The position numbers and the translations under genes are program-made. A stretch of 27,994 nt of DNA from Anammoximicrobium sp032229885 (GTDB lineage Bacteria; Planctomycetota; Planctomycetia; Pirellulales; Pirellulaceae): assembly GCA_032229885.1 (NCBI GenBank), contig JAVYAJ010000092.1, forward strand, positions 1-27,994, in the 5' to 3' direction. Below the pieces are notes generated by a model. That model made no database searches. It worked only from the letters and a program-made list of their open reading frames with translations, and was not told the origin of the DNA. Of the stretch, positions 26,701 to 27,994 are shown piece by piece (within the stretch, counting starts at the first letter, position 1; each line of letters opens with the position of its first letter).

Positions 26701-27263
26701 CGTTCTTCCACTGGGACGTGGACTTCCCGGATGTGTTTTTCACCAGCCGCCGACCGGAGGAATTAAGGGCGTTCGATGCGATCATAGGAAATCCTCCGTA
26801 CGACGAACTATCCGGGGCAGGGGATTCTGGACAGGCCAAAGATCTTGCATATTTTCGTATTCACAACGGATATAAGGCGTGCCACGTCGGCCACATAAAT
26901 CTCTTCGAGTTGTTCATTTGTCGTGTTCACCATATCACTCGTAACTCATCCCGTCATTCCTTCATTGTACCGATGCGACTTCTCGCCGATTCGTTCGCAC
27001 GAGACCTTCGCTCCCTGTTACTCAACACGAATCGGCTGCATCGCATCGATGCGTTCCCTAAAAAAAGGATGATGCCAATCGTCGCGTATTTTACGAGGCT
27101 AAACTCTCAACCGTCATATACATCGCCGAGTTGTTCGCGCAATCTGGAAAAGTGCAAGTCGCCACACATCCTTGGAATCGAGTGTTCATCATGCCCGCCC
27201 GCCGCGAACCGTACGCCTGGGAAATGGACCCGGAGACGCAGCAAGAACTGGAACGACTGTTGA
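23766..27263 (+). CDS. Type IIG / Eco57I-like restriction-modification enzyme, frameshifted near the C-terminus
   Basis: The open frame encodes 1165 residues. The N-terminal ~550 residues include FNNRGLFSDYFLKSRLPD and WAILTNGKDWRLY, typical of the regions before the methyltransferase in Eco57I-class proteins. A PD-(D/E)xK nuclease motif was not confirmed. The adenine methyltransferase follows: YFTPQHIVKYIV (near 655), motif I DPAMGSGHFL (739-748), VDLNPMAVELAKVSLWL (near 817) and motif IV NPPY (1009-1012). These methylate adenine using S-adenosylmethionine. The start is set at TTG 23766 because AAGGAG (23754-23759) is 6 nt upstream; the frame is open back to 23520. At A7 (27060-27066, residue ~1099) the family-like reading continues in another frame, so the last ~65 residues here are probably out of frame. 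GC content falls sharply after about 26765. No separate specificity, nuclease or BREX/DISARM partner gene is visible. Confidence 0.75.
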   Translation: MVDGTRRIDAGDVQAASDRTGIQRLLGILGYDTSEAIEQTAASLGVAARFQRLVRSVHRLAAERLAPGLPPALEVYCFETTAQTVELRKALATAFRNKPVNVLLIVATRDFDPLDFVLVERAVQARGPGGARVAVDHRLISIDRRHPSRVHRRVLDRMRRTAADPFAQFERIRDAFRLAEWSEDEFNNRGLFSDYFLKSRLPDARAFPVWNTDLRPVHRSLSKILADAAQVRQPTSQDTFDRLVKPTLAALGFAFEALPKDDEADFLLRPADAAADAPAVVALLAYPWDRPLDRQDDRDRPDNLDPERANHVPGIRVVGALEKHKTPWAILTNGKDWRLYCAAAHSRASNYYEIELPQALDRDDQGALPYFWLFFRAAAFVPALPPPGAPAAGEPTSFLERLRLDSQVFAKELGDRLRGRIFDEVFPYLAEGFVRDRRGRFGKKTDAGDPFLDRVYDATLTLLYRLLFLLYAESLDLLPVHEPAYASISLTRMKQDVAMAAGQDADAAEGRLESRYTKSAADLWARLSALFQVIAQGSREHNVPAYDGGLFCLTVADGDDSREANAARFLNEYRVPDDFLARALDLLARDDDPKTHELVFVDYRSLGVRQLGTIYEGLLMYHVVVPRNDWERSFRRANLRIALTPSSQQRKSTGSYFTPQHIVKYIVANAVGPLLDEKFQAGWPRLREAQRWYAEKRRAEDTKADPFHGTRPTDDQIAQWMLDRFEKHVWELFDIKVLDPAMGSGHFLVETVDYITDRVLDFLAGFPTNPVQALVDLRIRRQIVEALDQQQVKINEDRLTDVNLIKRLVMKRCVYGVDLNPMAVELAKVSLWLDTFTLGAPLSFLDHHLKCGNSLIGATIDDLKTARAKGQQRMMFALPLEPLQRATRNMESIADLFDATLSEVGRSARIYQDVLVGVRGYRALLDCLTAEHFGVPGASELISQGHDLDLDHWDETVKQLDAKDRRWIEQAQKISRERAFFHWDVDFPDVFFTSRRPEELRAFDAIIGNPPYDELSGAGDSGQAKDLAYFRIHNGYKACHVGHINLFELFICRVHHITRNSSRHSFIVPMRLLADSFARDLRSLLLNTNRLHRIDAFPKKRMMPIVAYFTRLNSQPSYTSPSCSRNLEKCKSPHILGIECSSCPPAANRTPGKWTRRRSKNWNDC

Positions 27264-27490
27264 ATCAACTCGAAGCCGCCCTGGCCCAGATCCAGCGCGA
27301 CGCGCGCATTTTGTACAGTCGTTTGTTCACTGCACGTTTCGGTTGCGGGCACTGCCCCATGTTAAGAAGAAGTGGTGTGAACCGCAGAGACGCAGAGTTC
27401 GCCAAGGTAGTACGCACCGTGAGACTCTGCGCGCTCTACGCCTCCGCGGTTCCAATGTCCGAATGTCCCGTCTCCTTCGCCCGGCGGTGA
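27065..27490 (+). pseudogene. Out-of-frame continuation of the restriction-modification gene
   Basis: In the frame one base back from the main one, the sequence after the A run reads KDDANRRVFYEAKLSTVIYI, then ATHPW. This matches what normally follows the ...DAFP segment of Eco57I-like enzymes. At about 27180 it changes to a GC-rich segment (RREPYAWEMDPETQQELERL, then a helical LLNQLEAALAQ) and runs through a repeat to a stop at 27488-27490. The several hundred residues of target-recognition region normally expected after the ATHPW-type segment are absent. The part after 27180 may be the true C-terminus joined by a deletion, or a fragment of another gene. It has no ribosome-binding site of its own. 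Confidence 0.6.
27379..27453. repeat. Imperfect inverted repeat of the dispersed GCAGAGACGCAGAG type
   Basis: GAACCGCAGAGACGCAGAG (27379-27397) is mirrored by CTCTGCG (27425-27431) followed by CTCTACGCCTCCGCGGTTCC to 27453, so the segment can fold into a long imperfect hairpin. Sequences of this kind are scattered as intergenic repeats in many bacterial genomes (from memory). It terminates the coding-like sequence after the restriction-modification gene. Confidence 0.65.
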
Positions 27491-27847
27491 GTGGTGCCCG
27501 TGTTATGCTTTGGTGTTGTGTGATGTCGGCACGCGAGCGCCCGCGTCAAGCCTTTCTCTTCTAAAACAGGTTGCCAAGATTCGTAAAAATGTCCGTTCGT
27601 CGTGACCTAACGTGTCACGCGGCTGACGGATACTGAGTGTTCGCACGCACATTGTGGCCGCAAGATTCCAGCGCCCAGCGGATAGTCGCCGCCCATCCTG
27701 TAACCCAGGCTCGATGCGAGATGACCCGGGCCACACGGGAATCCGTTCAGGATGTGCGTTGCGCCGTCGCGACGTGTTGAACGGTTCGACGACCTCGACG
27801 AATTCGTAGGTCCTTGCGCCAAGCCACTTGTCGGAACGGAGAATGTT
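27491..27847. other. Intergenic region, no supported gene
   Basis: About 360 bases. Minus-strand frames of 89-116 codons exist but give compositionally odd translations without a ribosome-binding site or motif. I see nothing firm here. Confidence 0.45.
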
Positions 27848-27994
27848 ATGCAAGTCGAATTCTGGGCCAAGACCACGGTCGATGGTCAGCCGGGAATCTC
27901 TGTACTACTAACCTCAAACATCGTGAAAACTGTGACAATGTTTTCAGGCAGCGACAGCGTTAAGTTGTTGAAGGGTTACATCTTGTGCTTTCAG
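27848..27994 (+). CDS. Start of a hypothetical protein, truncated by the window end
   Basis: ATG 27848 is preceded by GGAGA (27838-27842) at 5 nt and opens a frame of 49 codons that is still open at the last base. The translation begins MQVEFWAKTTVDGQPGISVL and looks like alternating beta-strand sequence with ordinary composition. I do not recognise it. The GC content is lower than in the core genes upstream, consistent with accessory DNA. It could still be a chance frame. Confidence 0.4.
   Translation, partial: MQVEFWAKTTVDGQPGISVLLTSNIVKTVTMFSGSDSVKLLKGYILCFQ

Noticed and set aside
24675..26875. Two long open frames (minus strand 24675-26711, plus strand 24878-26875)
   Set aside because: Both overlap the methyltransferase core, whose motifs I and IV lie in the annotated frame.
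27503..27876. Minus-strand frames of 116 and 89 codons near the window end
   Set aside because: They overlap each other, have no ribosome-binding site and no recognisable motif, and their composition looks random.

Overview
The window is GC-rich (roughly 60-65% by eye) bacterial DNA and most likely comes from a planctomycete (Planctomycetota). This is inferred from gene content: many long secreted enzymes of poorly characterised families, a small secreted EF-hand protein, a Q-rich secreted protein of a type I associate with planctomycetes, a very large DUF4129-type membrane protein, and a sugar isomerase/epimerase next to a Gfo/Idh/MocA oxidoreductase. No rRNA, tRNA or CRISPR array was seen.

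Positions 1-9230 look like a carbohydrate-catabolism locus. A secreted glycosidase-like protein (minus strand, cut by the window start) diverges from a plus-strand series: a cupin/phosphomannose-isomerase-like protein, a xylose-isomerase-like TIM-barrel protein, a Gfo/Idh/MocA dehydrogenase and a 916-aa secreted protein with a probable alpha-helical toroid. The likely division of labour is polymer attack outside the cytoplasm and isomerisation/oxidation of the released sugar inside. The substrate cannot be named from sequence.

Positions 9231-19249 are housekeeping and lineage-type genes: a MOSC-domain protein, an EF-hand protein, glgC (ADP-glucose pyrophosphorylase), a Q-rich secreted protein with a good sigma70-type promoter, a GIY-YIG protein with an apparent export signal, an LptF/LptG-family permease, and a 755-aa membrane protein with a long polar linker and a DUF4129-like C-terminus. 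Hairpins resembling terminators lie between several of these genes.

Positions 19250-27994 look accessory. They hold long gene-poor spacers, a decayed IS4-type transposase with an internal deletion, a secreted glycosidase-like enzyme on the minus strand, and a large type IIG/Eco57I-like restriction-modification gene. That gene has an abrupt AT-richer block after its NPPY motif and a frameshift at a run of seven A residues. One more A would restore a family-like reading frame, so the gene is either broken or switchable. Dispersed-repeat-like sequences lie on both sides of it.

The points most worth a second look are the A7 frameshift in the restriction-modification gene, its compositional mosaicism, the internally deleted transposase, a recurrent 14-bp-period tandem duplication at gene edges, and the unassigned secreted enzymes.
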